Numbered from the stretch's first letter, positions 9,469-18,133 are shown. The stretch is DNA of 64,000 nt from an uncultured Cyclobacteriaceae bacterium (GCA_937146645.1 CAKZRQ010000058.1:62001-126000); one strand, 5' to 3'. Numbers and translations are program-made. Notes: generated by a model from the sequence alone, not told the origin.

Positions 9469-10380
9469 ATGGCAGATCAAAAACCAAGTCGAAAAAAGAG
9501 TGCACTAGGGAGAGGCCTGGGAGCCCTATTAGAAGACAGTCCTGCCAAGAATACCAAAAAAGATTCTCTACTAGACTCGTCGAAGACAGGAATTGCTGAA
9601 ATTCCTTTGGATCATATCAGTGTGAATCCATTCCAGCCAAGAACCCACTTCGATAAAGAAGCTCTGGAAGAATTGGCTGATTCAATTAAAACTCAGGGTA
9701 TAATCCAGCCAATTACCGTAAGGAAACTGGACCATGATGAATATCAGCTGATTTCTGGCGAAAGAAGGTTCCAAGCTTCAAAGATTGCAGGGCTAAAAGG
9801 CATTCCTGCCTATGTTCGAACCGCGAATGACCAGCAAATGCTGGAAATGGCCTTGATTGAGAATATTCAGCGGGAGAACCTAAATGCCATCGAAATCGCA
9901 CACTCATACCAAAGACTTCTGTCTGAATGCGATCTCAAACAAGAAGAGCTCGGTGATCGGGTTGGTAAGAATCGATCCACGGTGAATAATTATCTCAGGT
10001 TACTTAAGCTACCACCCACAATCCAAGCAGCAATTAAAGATCAAAAGCTAAGTATGGGACATGCGAGAGCTCTGATCAATGTGGAAGAAGTAGAGGATCA
10101 ATTGGCAATATTCAAAAAGGCGATTGAAGAAGAGTTAAGTGTGAGGAAGGTTGAAGCCCTTGTTAAAGCTTTGGGCAAAAGCACCACTTCCAAAACTTCT
10201 GGACCAAGCCTTAGTCCTATTCAAAAATATGAGATCAATAAACTTCAGGAAAGGTTAGCGAGCCATTTCGGTACCAAGGTAGCTCTGAAATCAAATCACA
10301 AGAATAAGGGAGAAATAAAAATCCCATTCAACTCCTCCAGCGATTTAAATCGAATTTTAGAAATTCTGGACTTGATCTAA
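9469..10380 (+). CDS. parB: Chromosome partitioning protein ParB
   Basis: A 303-residue CTP-dependent DNA clamp that loads at parS sites. It begins with the ParA-stimulating basic region (RKKSALGRGLGALLED). The ParB/Srx domain (about 43-135) has NPFQPRTHFD, SGERRFQASK and ALIENIQRENLN, the nucleotide-binding boxes. The HTH follows (KQEELGDRVGKNRSTVNNYL, about 160-180). The C-terminal part (about 255-303) would be the dimerisation domain. It starts 2 bp after the parA stop, so the two are co-translated. Confidence 0.96.
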   Translation: MADQKPSRKKSALGRGLGALLEDSPAKNTKKDSLLDSSKTGIAEIPLDHISVNPFQPRTHFDKEALEELADSIKTQGIIQPITVRKLDHDEYQLISGERRFQASKIAGLKGIPAYVRTANDQQMLEMALIENIQRENLNAIEIAHSYQRLLSECDLKQEELGDRVGKNRSTVNNYLRLLKLPPTIQAAIKDQKLSMGHARALINVEEVEDQLAIFKKAIEEELSVRKVEALVKALGKSTTSKTSGPSLSPIQKYEINKLQERLASHFGTKVALKSNHKNKGEIKIPFNSSSDLNRILEILDLI

Positions 10381-10974
10381 GTGTGCTTTCAAAGGACCAT
10401 AAGGTTAATTAATCCTAAAGCCCCATGTCTTTTCGTGGGCCTTTTGTTTTTTTGCTTGACAGCAGGTTTGGAGAGTTTTGCCCAAGGTGAAATCATTGAG
10501 GGTGATAGCGTGGAAGTTATTGAGGGTGCTTTACCTAAAAACCCCAAAAAGGCCACCATTCTTTCTGCTGTCTTACCCGGAGCGGGGCAGGTTTATAATG
10601 GGAAGGCCTGGAAAGTCCCTATCATTTATGGAGGGATCATTACAGATGCTTATTTCATCGGCTTCAATAATCGACGCTACCTAGCCTTTAGGGATGCTTT
10701 AGAAGCGTTTGACGAAGGGGAGCCAAATGACTTCCCTAGTCTGAATAGAGATGGATTGGTCCGAAATGTAAATTTCTGGAGAAGGAATCGAGACATCTGT
10801 ATTTTGCTTATGGGGGCCATTTATGCTCTGAATATTATTGATGCCAATGTAGATGCTCATTTATCCGGATTTGAGATTTCTGATGATTTAGCACTCAATG
10901 TTGAACCTCAATACGAAAGATTCTCGGCAAACAACAACAATTTTGGTGTTTCTTTAAAACTGAGCTTTAAATGA
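10381..10974 (+). CDS. DUF5683 family secreted/membrane protein
   Basis: A 197-residue protein. The sequence PKKATILSAVLPGAGQVYNG followed by KAWKVPIIYGGI is the DUF5683 signature found in Bacteroidota beside parB and dapB. The chosen GTG start directly follows the parB stop and yields a signal peptide with basic residues (RTIRLINPKAP) before a hydrophobic core ending in LESFAQ. A second GTG at 10435 would remove the charged part, so I prefer the first, but no strong ribosome site decides it. The C-terminus ends in aromatic/hydrophobic NFGVSLKLSFK, compatible with the outer membrane or periplasm. The molecular role is unknown. It overlaps dapB by 4 nt. Confidence 0.8.
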   Translation: MCFQRTIRLINPKAPCLFVGLLFFCLTAGLESFAQGEIIEGDSVEVIEGALPKNPKKATILSAVLPGAGQVYNGKAWKVPIIYGGIITDAYFIGFNNRRYLAFRDALEAFDEGEPNDFPSLNRDGLVRNVNFWRRNRDICILLMGAIYALNIIDANVDAHLSGFEISDDLALNVEPQYERFSANNNNFGVSLKLSFK

Positions 10975-11699
10975 AAATACTACTTCTTGGATATGGTAAA
11001 ATGGGTAAGCTCATTGGTGAACTCGCGGAAAAGCGAGGTCATAAAATTGTTGCTAAAATATCCATTGACAATGTCCATGAATTGGATTCTTTAGATTCAT
11101 CAAAGATTGATGTGGCAATTGAATTCAGCCAACCTGAATCCGCTGTTTCAAATATAATTTGGGCGACCGAAAGAAGTATACCTGTAGTGTCAGGAACCAC
11201 TGGCTGGCTAAATGAATGGGAGAAGGTGACCGGCCTTGTTCATGAGAAAAACGGGACACTGTTCTATGCATCCAATTTCAGTATTGGTGTAAATATTTTC
11301 TTCAAGGCAAATGAGTATTTGGCGAAGCTCATGAATGAGACTGTTGGTTACAATGCATCGATAAAAGAGATCCACCATACTGCCAAGTTAGATGCACCCT
11401 CTGGAACTGCCATTACAACTGCCGAAGGGATCATTAATAACCATGATGAATATGACCATTGGGCTTTGACCGAAGGCCAAAGTCAAAAACCTAATAGTCT
11501 GAAGATTCACCATGAACGAATCGACCCAACACCGGGCACACATATTGTTACCTATAATTCCGCAATTGATCAAATAGAGCTGTCCCATGTGGCACACAGC
11601 AGGGAAGGGTTTGTCAAAGGAGCGGTCTTGGTTGCAGAATGGATTCAGGATAAAAAAGGGGTCCTGAGTATGAATGATTTTCTATCTTTCGAAATATAA
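10971..11699 (+). CDS. dapB: 4-hydroxy-tetrahydrodipicolinate reductase
   Basis: A 242-residue enzyme that reduces (4S)-4-hydroxy-tetrahydrodipicolinate with NAD(P)H in the diaminopimelate/lysine pathway, which also supplies peptidoglycan. The N-terminal Rossmann motif is GYGKMGKLIGELAEKRGH. VVSGTTGW marks the cofactor region. The catalytic segment EIHHTAKLDAPSGTA (about 138-152) holds the His-His and Lys residues. It is slightly shorter than the E. coli enzyme (about 270), which is usual for Bacteroidota. Its ATG overlaps the DUF5683 stop. Confidence 0.95.
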   Translation: MKILLLGYGKMGKLIGELAEKRGHKIVAKISIDNVHELDSLDSSKIDVAIEFSQPESAVSNIIWATERSIPVVSGTTGWLNEWEKVTGLVHEKNGTLFYASNFSIGVNIFFKANEYLAKLMNETVGYNASIKEIHHTAKLDAPSGTAITTAEGIINNHDEYDHWALTEGQSQKPNSLKIHHERIDPTPGTHIVTYNSAIDQIELSHVAHSREGFVKGAVLVAEWIQDKKGVLSMNDFLSFEI

Positions 11700-11705
11700 T
11701 TGAAG

Positions 11706-12779
11706 ATGAGTAAGACTAAACCAAAAAAATCTGCAGCACGCGAATGGCTAGATGCCCTGGTATTCGCGGTAGTGGCTGCAAGTTTGATCCGATGGCTACT
11801 TCTAGAGCCTTTTACCATTCCTACGGCTTCTATGGAGAAGTCGCTCTTGGTGGGAGATTTTCTGTTTGTAAGTAAAATGCACTACGGGACTCGAATTCCT
11901 AAGACACCACTTCAGGTGCCTCTGACGCATCAAAAAATCTGGGGGACAGAAATCAGCTCTTATTCGGATGCTATCCAGCTCCCCTATTACAGGCTGCCAG
12001 GATTTACCGATATCGAAAGAAATGACGTTGTAGTTTTTAACTATCCGGTGGAATTTCAATTCCCTCCTGATTTAAAAACTAATTACATTAAACGTGCAGT
12101 AGGCATACCCGGTGATGAAATTCGAATTGAGGCTGGAGTGCTGTCAGTAAATGGAGAGAATGCGCCTCTACCAGAAGAGATGCAGTTCTCCTACGAAGTA
12201 GTGAGTACCAGACCACTGAATGCAGAATTCTTTGCCACTTATGGAATCAACCCTGATAGCTATTACTCCTTCACTAGCAGTGCAGGATATTTAGTATTTG
12301 CGACAGATGCAGTAGCGCAGAGACTGGAAGCTTCTCCAATTGTATCCTCTGTCAAAAGAAGAATCCAACCACCTGGCGGTGAATCTGGAATTTTCCCAGA
12401 CGGAAATCTCCTAGGCTGGAATAAAGATAATTATGGTCCTTTAAAGGTCCCTGGTGAGGGTTGGACCATTCCTATGACACCAGAAAATGTAATTAATTAC
12501 AGCTTCACAATTCAAAATTACGAGGGCCTGGAGAATGTGGATATTCGAGAAGGAGCCGTGTATATCGATGGACAAAAGATAGAGGAATATACTTTCAAGC
12601 AAGACTATTATTTTATGATGGGTGATAATAGACATGATTCCCTAGATTCAAGATATTGGGGATTTGTGCCTGAAGATCATGTGGTTGGAAAAGCATGGTT
12701 CTTATGGCTTTCACTTGATAAGTTTGAATCCTTATTCGGGAAAATAAGATGGAATAGATTCTTTAAGGGAATTGAATAG
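11706..12779 (+). CDS. lepB: Signal peptidase I
   Basis: A serine protease of the inner membrane that removes Sec and Tat signal peptides. I use the ATG at 11706 (357 residues) rather than a TTG two codons earlier. One membrane helix lies at about 14-32. The catalytic Ser42 is in TIPTASMEKSLLVGD, the general-base Lys129 in NYIKRAVGIPGDEI, and the box MMGDNRHDSLDSRYWG lies near 310-325. Between the Lys box and the last box there is an insertion of about 150 residues. It makes this protein much longer than LepB of Firmicutes but similar to other Bacteroidota forms. It is the last gene of the parA operon. Confidence 0.96.
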   Translation: MSKTKPKKSAAREWLDALVFAVVAASLIRWLLLEPFTIPTASMEKSLLVGDFLFVSKMHYGTRIPKTPLQVPLTHQKIWGTEISSYSDAIQLPYYRLPGFTDIERNDVVVFNYPVEFQFPPDLKTNYIKRAVGIPGDEIRIEAGVLSVNGENAPLPEEMQFSYEVVSTRPLNAEFFATYGINPDSYYSFTSSAGYLVFATDAVAQRLEASPIVSSVKRRIQPPGGESGIFPDGNLLGWNKDNYGPLKVPGEGWTIPMTPENVINYSFTIQNYEGLENVDIREGAVYIDGQKIEEYTFKQDYYFMMGDNRHDSLDSRYWGFVPEDHVVGKAWFLWLSLDKFESLFGKIRWNRFFKGIE

Positions 12780-12802
12780 TAAAAAGCCGGCAAATGCCGG
12801 CT
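12780..12802 (-). terminator. Intrinsic terminator of ung
   Basis: AGCCGGCA-AA-TGCCGGCT is a perfect 8-bp stem. The A run on its left gives TTTTT on the minus strand. It starts 1 bp after the ung stop and may also slow transcription from lepB. Confidence 0.85.
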
Positions 12803-12803
12803 A

Positions 12804-13466
12804 TTACCATTTTATAGGCTCCTTCCCTTTTGAGATCAAGTACTCGTTCGCTTGGCTAAAATGCTTACTCCCGAAAAAACCACGATGGGCTGAAAGTGGA
12901 CTTGGATGAGGTGCCTTAAGAATGAGATGTTTATCCTGCGGGATTAAAGCTGCTTTTTTTTGAGCGAAAGCCCCCCACAATAAAAAAACAATTCCTTCTC
13001 TGGTCGCTGCCAATCTTGAAATTACCTGATCGGTGAACTCCTCCCATCCTTTGCCTTGATGAGAACCTGCGTTATGCGCTCGTACGGTCAAGCTCGCATT
13101 TAATAAAAAAACACCTTGCTGAGCCCATCGAGTCAAATCTCCATTCGGTGGAAGTTCCTTTCCTAAATCGGATTTAATTTCCTTTAGGATATTCAATAGA
13201 CTTGGAGGAAATCGCATTCCCGGTAGCACAGAAAAACTCAAACCATGAGCTTGCCCATCACCATGGTATGGATCCTGTCCTAAAATAACAACTTTCACAT
13301 TTTCTACCGGCGTTTTCTCGAAGGCATTAAAAATCATTCTTCCTGGTGGAAAAATCTTTTGGGTCTTGTATTCTTGTTTGACGAAAGAGACGAGGTTTTC
13401 GAAATATTCCTGTTCAAAAGTGTCACCAAGAAGGACTTTCCAACTTGGTTCTATTCGGACGTCCAT
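12804..13466 (-). CDS. ung: Uracil-DNA glycosylase (family 1)
   Basis: A 220-residue base-excision repair enzyme that removes uracil from DNA. The water-activating Asp lies in VILGQDPYHGDGQAHGLSFS (about 59-78). FLLNASLTVRAHNAGSHQGK gives the uracil-binding Asn region, and HPSPLSAHRGFFGS (about 190-203) is the leucine-loop motif with the catalytic His. Length and motif order match E. coli Ung. It is a single gene that converges on lepB and is divergent from apaG, with 55 bp between the two starts. Confidence 0.98.
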   Translation of the reverse strand: MDVRIEPSWKVLLGDTFEQEYFENLVSFVKQEYKTQKIFPPGRMIFNAFEKTPVENVKVVILGQDPYHGDGQAHGLSFSVLPGMRFPPSLLNILKEIKSDLGKELPPNGDLTRWAQQGVFLLNASLTVRAHNAGSHQGKGWEEFTDQVISRLAATREGIVFLLWGAFAQKKAALIPQDKHLILKAPHPSPLSAHRGFFGSKHFSQANEYLISKGKEPIKW

Positions 13467-13521
13467 GGTTGATTATAAAGTTTTAGCTGCTATATTTGAT
13501 TTTCAATTGATTTTTAGAGCT

Positions 13522-13908
13522 ATGGCTACCGCAATTACAGAAGGGATCCATGTCAACATTAAAGTGACTTATCAGGCTGAATTTTCAAACCCTCATCAGC
13601 ACCATTTTGTCTTTACCTACAAGGTAACAATAGAAAATAAAAGCCAGCACACCTATCAACTTTTGACGAGAAGATGGGAAATTTATGACGCGGCCGAAGA
13701 GGTTAAGATTGTCACTGGCGAAGGCGTAGTTGGAAAGCAACCGATATTAGAACCAGGTGAGAGTCACAGTTATGTTTCAGGCTGTAATCTGGTTTCTGGA
13801 TTGGGGAAAATGAGAGGCTCCTACACTATGGAGAAGCTTTATGACGGGAAGAAGATAGATGTCAAAGTCCCCGAATTCCAATTAATCGCGAACTTCCTTC
13901 ACAACTAA
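13522..13908 (+). CDS. apaG: ApaG domain protein
   Basis: The ATG at 13522 gives 128 residues, the normal ApaG length. An upstream extension of 52 codons would overlap ung antisense and is not credible. The fold is a fibronectin-III-like beta sandwich. Diagnostic stretches are FVFTYKVTIENKSQHTYQLL, RRWEIYDAAEEV, GEGVVGKQPILEPGESHSYV and MRGSYTME. In Enterobacteria ApaG is linked to Co2+ resistance and lies by ksgA-apaH. Here it stands alone, so its function is open. A methyltransferase starts 1 bp after its stop. Confidence 0.93.
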   Translation: MATAITEGIHVNIKVTYQAEFSNPHQHHFVFTYKVTIENKSQHTYQLLTRRWEIYDAAEEVKIVTGEGVVGKQPILEPGESHSYVSGCNLVSGLGKMRGSYTMEKLYDGKKIDVKVPEFQLIANFLHN

Positions 13909-13909
13909 T

Positions 13910-14692
13910 TTGAAGGATCGGCTTTTCGCCTTATTCGCCTACTTTAAGTATTGGCTTCGCAAAGAAGATGAATATTCCTTACAGGGACCATTCCTGAGCG
14001 ACCTATATTCTGGTCTAAAAGACCACCTAAAATCCCCTACCAAAACAGATTTAGGAATCGAAGAGTTTAGAAATTCACTTCTAAACAATCACCATAAAAT
14101 TGAAGTCCTAGACCTTGGTGCGGGATCCAAACGAGTAAATACCAAAAAACGCAAGATTTCAGATATAACTGCGTACAGCACATCAGGTCGGAAATTTTGC
14201 CAGATCTACCAGTATTTCTGTTCACTTACTCCAGCTAAGAACATCATCGAACTTGGGACCTGCATGGGTATTAGCACTCGCTATTTGGCATCATCGGCCA
14301 AAACTCAAGTAATCTCCATCGAAGGGTCTGAAGAAATTCGAAGAACGGCCATGAAAGATGCCGACACCTACCCTATCGAATTTGTTCTGGGAGAGATTAA
14401 AGAAGTTCTTCCTGGAATCCTTCAAGAAATAGATTCAATTGACTTTGCACTTATCGATGCAAATCATACGTATGAGGGCACAATGGAGAATTATGGAATG
14501 GTTAGGCCTTTTACCCATCCGAAAACCATCTTGGTTATAGCGGATATACATTGGTCAAAAGGAATGGAAAGAGCATGGAACGAAATCAGAAACCAGCCCG
14601 AAATCAAACTGTCCATTGATCTTTACGAAGCTGGAATTCTATTTTTTGATGCACCTTTCGAAAAGGCAGAACATCTGGTTCTTTCTATCTAG
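13910..14692 (+). CDS. Class I SAM-dependent O-methyltransferase-like protein
   Basis: A 260-residue protein. The N-terminal 100 residues are basic and specific to the Bacteroidota form. The Rossmann core (about 115-245) has IIELGTCMGISTRYLASS (motif I), an acidic end of strand 2 (VISIEGSEEI), SIDFALIDANHTYEGTMENY and TILVIADIHWSKGMERAWNE, the pattern of Methyltransf_24/O-methyltransferase-3 proteins. The substrate is unknown. The start is a TTG two bases after apaG; no in-frame ATG lies close to it, so translation is probably coupled. The 3' end overlaps the convergent gene by 8 bp. Confidence 0.85.
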   Translation: MKDRLFALFAYFKYWLRKEDEYSLQGPFLSDLYSGLKDHLKSPTKTDLGIEEFRNSLLNNHHKIEVLDLGAGSKRVNTKKRKISDITAYSTSGRKFCQIYQYFCSLTPAKNIIELGTCMGISTRYLASSAKTQVISIEGSEEIRRTAMKDADTYPIEFVLGEIKEVLPGILQEIDSIDFALIDANHTYEGTMENYGMVRPFTHPKTILVIADIHWSKGMERAWNEIRNQPEIKLSIDLYEAGILFFDAPFEKAEHLVLSI

Positions 14693-15263
14693 GACTAAGA
14701 TTAATCCACAGCTCTGATCCCATCCTCTCAGGAATAGAATTATGGCAAGGAGCAAACAATCCCTGGAATTCATCCTTGAAATAAGATTCGTATTGACCCT
14801 TTGTTCCTCCAAAAGGCGGTCCTTCAAAATCAAAAATCCTATTGAAAAGAACACCTACCAGCTTTCCATTAGGATTAATTAACTCATGCATTTTTTCGAC
14901 ATATGCCTCACGAAGTTCTGGATTCAAAGCACAAAAAAAGGTTTGTTCAATGATCAAATCATAGGTTTCATTATGCTTGAAAAAATCTCCCTTAATCAAC
15001 TGTTTTTCAGGAAACAAAGGATTTTTTTCTTTAAACCTATCCAGTGGAGGCCGAGCAATATCCAAAACGTGGAGATTAGTAAAGCCATTCTCAAAGGCAT
15101 AAGATGCTTCATATGCATTGCCAGCACCCGGCAACAGAATCTTAAGGGATTTATTGTGAAGTTGGTCTAAATATTGCGTGATAGGTGGTGAAGGATAGCC
15201 AATGTCCCAGCCGGTTCTTCCGGTGGCATATCGACTAGACCAGTACATTTCGTCCAAATTCAT
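14685..15263 (-). CDS. TPMT-family thiol/thiopurine S-methyltransferase
   Basis: With the ATG at 15263 (MNLDEMYWSSRYATGRTGWD) the protein has 192 residues. The W-x-x-R-Y-x-x-G-x-T-G-W-D opening, LLPGAGNAYEASYAFENGF (motif I) and VLDIARPPLDRF are typical of the TPMT/DUF938-like methyltransferases. These methylate sulfur, selenium or halide substrates with SAM. LIKGDFFKHNETYDLIIEQTFF-like residues mark motif II and the active-site entrance. A longer version starting at 15299 would overlap the divergent gene and lacks conservation. The natural substrate is unknown. Confidence 0.88.
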   Translation of the reverse strand: MNLDEMYWSSRYATGRTGWDIGYPSPPITQYLDQLHNKSLKILLPGAGNAYEASYAFENGFTNLHVLDIARPPLDRFKEKNPLFPEKQLIKGDFFKHNETYDLIIEQTFFCALNPELREAYVEKMHELINPNGKLVGVLFNRIFDFEGPPFGGTKGQYESYFKDEFQGLFAPCHNSIPERMGSELWINLSPR

Positions 15264-15283
15264 ATTTATCAAATTTAATTGCC

Positions 15284-16210
15284 ATGAGTGAGTACTCACA
15301 GGAACAAGAACCCAAAAGCGACCAGGGCAAAAATATCATCATAATCGTCCTTGCCCTATTGGTCATCATCAGTGGTATTAAACTATATACGGATTACGTA
15401 GACCGAAGCAAAAAATCAGAGGAAATTCTTCTGCTTTCAACTGAAAATAGCGAGCTGAACAAGCGACTGGATTCAGTTTACTATCAGTTGGAATTAAGAA
15501 TTCAGGAAATAGAAAAACTAGGGGGAGACATTGATAACCTTGAGGACCTCAGAGATCAGCTTATTGCTGAAAGAAATGCTAGTAAGCAGCGAAGTGCAAA
15601 TGAAATCGCCGCACTTAATGAGAAGATCAACCAGTACAACTCCATCATCACGGGAAAGGATCAGGAGATTCTAGAGCTTAGAGCTATGAACCAGCAACTT
15701 TTCTCCGAAAATCAAGATTTGAAAAGTACCCAGTCTCAAATCGAGGAAGAGGTGGCTGAGTTGAATTTGCAAAAGGAAAGTCTTCAGGCTAAGTTGGATG
15801 TGGCGTCAAAGCTTAGAGCTGAAAACATTACGATTGCCGCTATCAATCGACGCGGAAAAGAAAGAGTAGAAACTACCAAGGATTTCAAAAATCGTCAAAT
15901 TGAAAGGATTAAGGTTAGTTTCAGCCTTGCAAACAACGAGGTAGCCTTAAATGGACCGAGAAATATTTATGTGCAGATCCTAGACCCAAACAGCCAGCCC
16001 ATTTTTGACGTGGCCAAAGGATCAGGAACATTCATGCTTGAGGGGGCAGAGGAATTCTACACGGTCAAGCAGGACATAATCTTCGATAATTCCGGAGAAG
16101 AGCTATCCTTTTATTATGAAAAAGGGAGTGATTACCTATCTGGTGCTCATGAGGTTAGGATCTTCGTGGATAACTATCAGGTAGGCTCAAAAGACTTCTC
16201 GGTAAAGTAA
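15284..16210 (+). CDS. Single-pass membrane protein with coiled coil
   Basis: A 308-residue protein. A charged N-terminus (1-16) is followed by one membrane helix (about 17-34, NIIIIVLALLVIISGIKLYT). A long heptad-type coiled coil extends to about 180, rich in E, K, Q and L. The C-terminal globular part (about 195-308) is beta-rich, with KVSFSLANNEVALNGPRNIY and VQILDPNSQPIFDVAKGSG, and ends in FVDNYQVGSKDFSVK. The layout suggests a periplasmic coiled-coil stalk with a beta domain. I recognise this as a conserved hypothetical type in Cytophagia but know no function for it. Confidence 0.75.
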   Translation: MSEYSQEQEPKSDQGKNIIIIVLALLVIISGIKLYTDYVDRSKKSEEILLLSTENSELNKRLDSVYYQLELRIQEIEKLGGDIDNLEDLRDQLIAERNASKQRSANEIAALNEKINQYNSIITGKDQEILELRAMNQQLFSENQDLKSTQSQIEEEVAELNLQKESLQAKLDVASKLRAENITIAAINRRGKERVETTKDFKNRQIERIKVSFSLANNEVALNGPRNIYVQILDPNSQPIFDVAKGSGTFMLEGAEEFYTVKQDIIFDNSGEELSFYYEKGSDYLSGAHEVRIFVDNYQVGSKDFSVK

Positions 16211-16286
16211 CCGGGTAAACTTCATTTTGAATCCTTCTCCATTGGGGAAGGATTTTTCTTTTGCCCTGAATATTAGTGAATTGACC

Positions 16287-16318
16287 TTTGGATAAAGCGG
16301 AAGTAATTCTTACTTTTG
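16287..16318 (+). promoter_or_regulatory. Bacteroidota promoter of the rpsF operon
   Basis: TTTG at 16287-16290, a 20-bp spacer and TACTTTTG at 16311-16318 match the TTTG-N19-21-TAnnTTTG consensus exactly. Transcription would begin near 16325, about 30 bp before rpsF. Confidence 0.85.
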
Positions 16319-16354
16319 CGGACTGTTTATTTAAATCATTAAACACATTAAAAA

Positions 16355-16726
16355 ATGTTCCAAAGAAATTACGAGGCGGTATTCATTTTAACTCCCGTTT
16401 TGTCTGATGTTCAGATGAAGGATACTGTCGACAAGTTTGTGAACTTGTTAAAAGAAGAGGGGGCAGATGTTATTAATGTGGAAAATTGGGGTCTTAAGAA
16501 AATGGCTTATGCTATTGAGAAGAAGACCACAGGATTCTACGTTTTGGTTGAGTTTAAGGCTGATCCTTCACTCATTAGTAAATTCGAGCTTGAGCTTCGA
16601 AGAGATGAAAAAGTTATGAGATTCCTTACTACTGTTCTTGATAAGCACGGTGTGGCTTACGCAGAGAGAAGAAGAAAGGGAGAATTCAACAAAAAATCAG
16701 AAACTAAAGAGGAGGCAGCAAAATGA
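16355..16726 (+). CDS. rpsF: 30S ribosomal protein bS6
   Basis: A 123-residue ribosomal protein of the small-subunit platform that pairs with bS18. It starts with [17 protein letters not shown] and has the conserved [20 protein letters not shown] and [15 protein letters not shown]. The tail (about 100-123) is charged and variable. It overlaps rpsR by 4 nt and is transcribed from the promoter directly upstream. Confidence 0.97.
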   Translation: MFQRNYEAVFILTPVLSDVQMKDTVDKFVNLLKEEGADVINVENWGLKKMAYAIEKKTTGFYVLVEFKADPSLISKFELELRRDEKVMRFLTTVLDKHGVAYAERRRKGEFNKKSETKEEAAK

Positions 16727-16974
16727 CATTAGTAAACGAACCAATCAACAGAGGAGAAATCCGAAAGAAGTATTGTCGATTCAAAAGACACGGGATTAAG
16801 TACATCGATTACAAGGATCCTAACTTCCTTTTGAAATTTGTAAATGAGCAAGGTAAGATCCTTCCAAGAAGACTTACTGGTAACTCTGCAAAGTATCAGA
16901 GAAAAGTGGCTCAGGCCATTAAGAAAGCAAGACACCTTGCACTATTACCTTTCGTAACTGACGGGTTGAAGTAA
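16723..16974 (+). CDS. rpsR: 30S ribosomal protein bS18
   Basis: An 83-residue ribosomal protein that binds bS6 and 16S rRNA. Conserved residues are [20 protein letters not shown] and the C-terminal [20 protein letters not shown] followed by RHLALLPFV. The single Cys does not form a zinc ribbon. ATGA overlap with rpsF couples the two products, which form a heterodimer. Confidence 0.98.
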   Translation: MTLVNEPINRGEIRKKYCRFKRHGIKYIDYKDPNFLLKFVNEQGKILPRRLTGNSAKYQRKVAQAIKKARHLALLPFVTDGLK

Positions 16975-17009
16975 TTCAGGTATTGTCTAATCTCTAAAGC
17001 ACATTACAA

Positions 17010-17453
17010 ATGGAAATTATCTTAAAAACAGACATTAAAGGTCTAGGATATAAAAATGACTTGGTGGAAGTGAAGCCAGGTTACGGAAGAAACTATCTTA
17101 TCCCACAGGGATTTGCAGTTTTAGCCACTGGTTCAAACAAGAAAATTCTTGCTGAAAACATCAAGCAGGCTGCTCACAAAGCAGAAAAAATCAAGACTGA
17201 AGCAGAAACTACTGCTGCCGCTCTTGAGGCTTTGACATTAGATATCAAAGCTAAGATTGGTGATTCAGGTAAGATTTTCGGTAAAGTGACTACACTACAG
17301 ATTGCTGATGCTCTTTCTGAAAAAGGATTCGACATCGACAGAAAGAAAATCTCTATCAACGTGCCTGTAGATGGCGCCGGAGAATTCGCTGCTGAGGTTG
17401 ATCTTCACAGAGAAGTAAAGACTCACGTAAACTTTGTAGTTTCAGCAGAGTAA
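17010..17453 (+). CDS. rplI: 50S ribosomal protein bL9
   Basis: A 147-residue ribosomal protein. The N-terminal rRNA-binding domain (1-50) begins MEIILKTDIKGLGYKNDLVE and includes VKPGYGRNYLIPQGFA. It is joined by a long helix to the C-terminal domain, with GKIFGKVTTLQIADAL and the end EVKTHVNFVVSAE. It completes the rpsF-rpsR-rplI operon, the usual order in bacteria. Confidence 0.98.
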   Translation: MEIILKTDIKGLGYKNDLVEVKPGYGRNYLIPQGFAVLATGSNKKILAENIKQAAHKAEKIKTEAETTAAALEALTLDIKAKIGDSGKIFGKVTTLQIADALSEKGFDIDRKKISINVPVDGAGEFAAEVDLHREVKTHVNFVVSAE

Positions 17454-17470
17454 TCTGAATTGATATAAAT

Positions 17471-17507
17471 GAAAAAGCCCTGAATTTTAAATTCAGGGCT
17501 TTTTTTT
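17471..17507. terminator. Bidirectional intrinsic terminator after rplI
   Basis: AGCCCTGAAT-TTTAA-ATTCAGGGCT gives a 10-bp perfect stem with eight T on the plus strand and a run of five A before it. It serves both rplI and the small convergent gene. Confidence 0.93.
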
Positions 17508-17523
17508 ATGATTTAGATTGCAA

Positions 17524-17769
17524 TTAGTTAAGCGCTTTCTCCAAATCAGCAATTAGCTTTTTAGAAACCGCTCTGGCATTCTTCTCTTTTTCTGCCTTTA
17601 GAACCTCAAGAGCTTTTTCAGTCTTTTCGATTACTCCTTCTGGATTGTTATCATTTTTATAACTCACCCAGCACCAAGACAATTCTGCTGCAAGAGAATC
17701 ACCAGCTTTCAATTTGTCAAGTTTCTTGATTGCCTCAGCAACCGTCTTTTCCATTTTAAGTACTTCCAT
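17524..17769 (-). CDS. Small helical hypothetical protein
   Basis: An 81-residue, Lys/Glu/Ala-rich protein predicted to be almost wholly helical. Its parts are KTVAEAIKKLDKLKAGDSLA, a central AELSWCWVSYKNDNNPEGVI and a helix EKALEVLKAEKEKNARAVSK. The Trp-Cys-Trp pair is the only unusual motif. A second ATG at residue 6 would shorten it slightly. I do not recognise a family. The terminator shared with rplI and the coherent amino-acid composition support it being a real gene. Confidence 0.6.
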   Translation of the reverse strand: MEVLKMEKTVAEAIKKLDKLKAGDSLAAELSWCWVSYKNDNNPEGVIEKTEKALEVLKAEKEKNARAVSKKLIADLEKALN

Positions 17770-17988
17770 TTTAATCTAAGTTTAGTTGGTTTGATTGATT
17801 TGCAGCAAATGTGAAAAATATTTTCAAATTTTCACTAAACCCTTGAAAAAATTTAATACAAAGCTAATTCTCAATCGATTGCGAAGAAAAATGAAAATTC
17901 GTTATTCCCGATTTTAGCTAAAAATTGAGCTCAGTGTTATTCCCAAAAGGAGGAACTTTTTGACTGAAAATAAAATTTAATTAACACG

Positions 17989-18020
17989 TTTGGAAAAGAA
18001 AATCTAAGCCTCTACCTTTG
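17989..18020 (+). promoter_or_regulatory. Bacteroidota promoter of tRNA-Gln
   Basis: TTTG at 17989-17992, a 20-bp spacer and TACCTTTG at 18013-18020 form a consensus promoter. Transcription would start near 18027, giving a 33-nt leader before the tRNA. The rest of the 290-bp gap (17770-18059) shows no gene. Confidence 0.82.
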
Positions 18021-18059
18021 TCAAACTTTAAAGGAAATCCATATCGGATTCCTTCAAAA

Positions 18060-18132
18060 TGGTCTATGGTGTAACTGGCAACACGTCTGATTTTGGTTCA
18101 GAAGAGTCTAGGTTCGAGCCCTAGTAGACCAA
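18060..18132 (+). tRNA. tRNA-Gln (anticodon TTG)
   Basis: A 73-nt cloverleaf. The acceptor is TGGTCTA/TAGACCA, the D stem GTGT/ACAC, and the anticodon stem TCTGA/TCAGA with loop TTTTGGT, so the anticodon is TTG. The T arm is CTAGG-TTCGAGC-CCTAG and the discriminator base is A. The CCA end is not encoded (CTC follows), so Cca must add it. Confidence 0.97.
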
Positions 18133-18133
18133 C

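Noticed and set aside
9713..9907. Open frame antisense to parB
   Set aside because: Composition follows the parB codons in reverse. There is no ribosome site and no own terminator.
13366..13521. 52-codon N-terminal extension of apaG
   Set aside because: It would overlap ung antisense, is unlike ApaG proteins, and the ATG at 13522 gives the normal family length.
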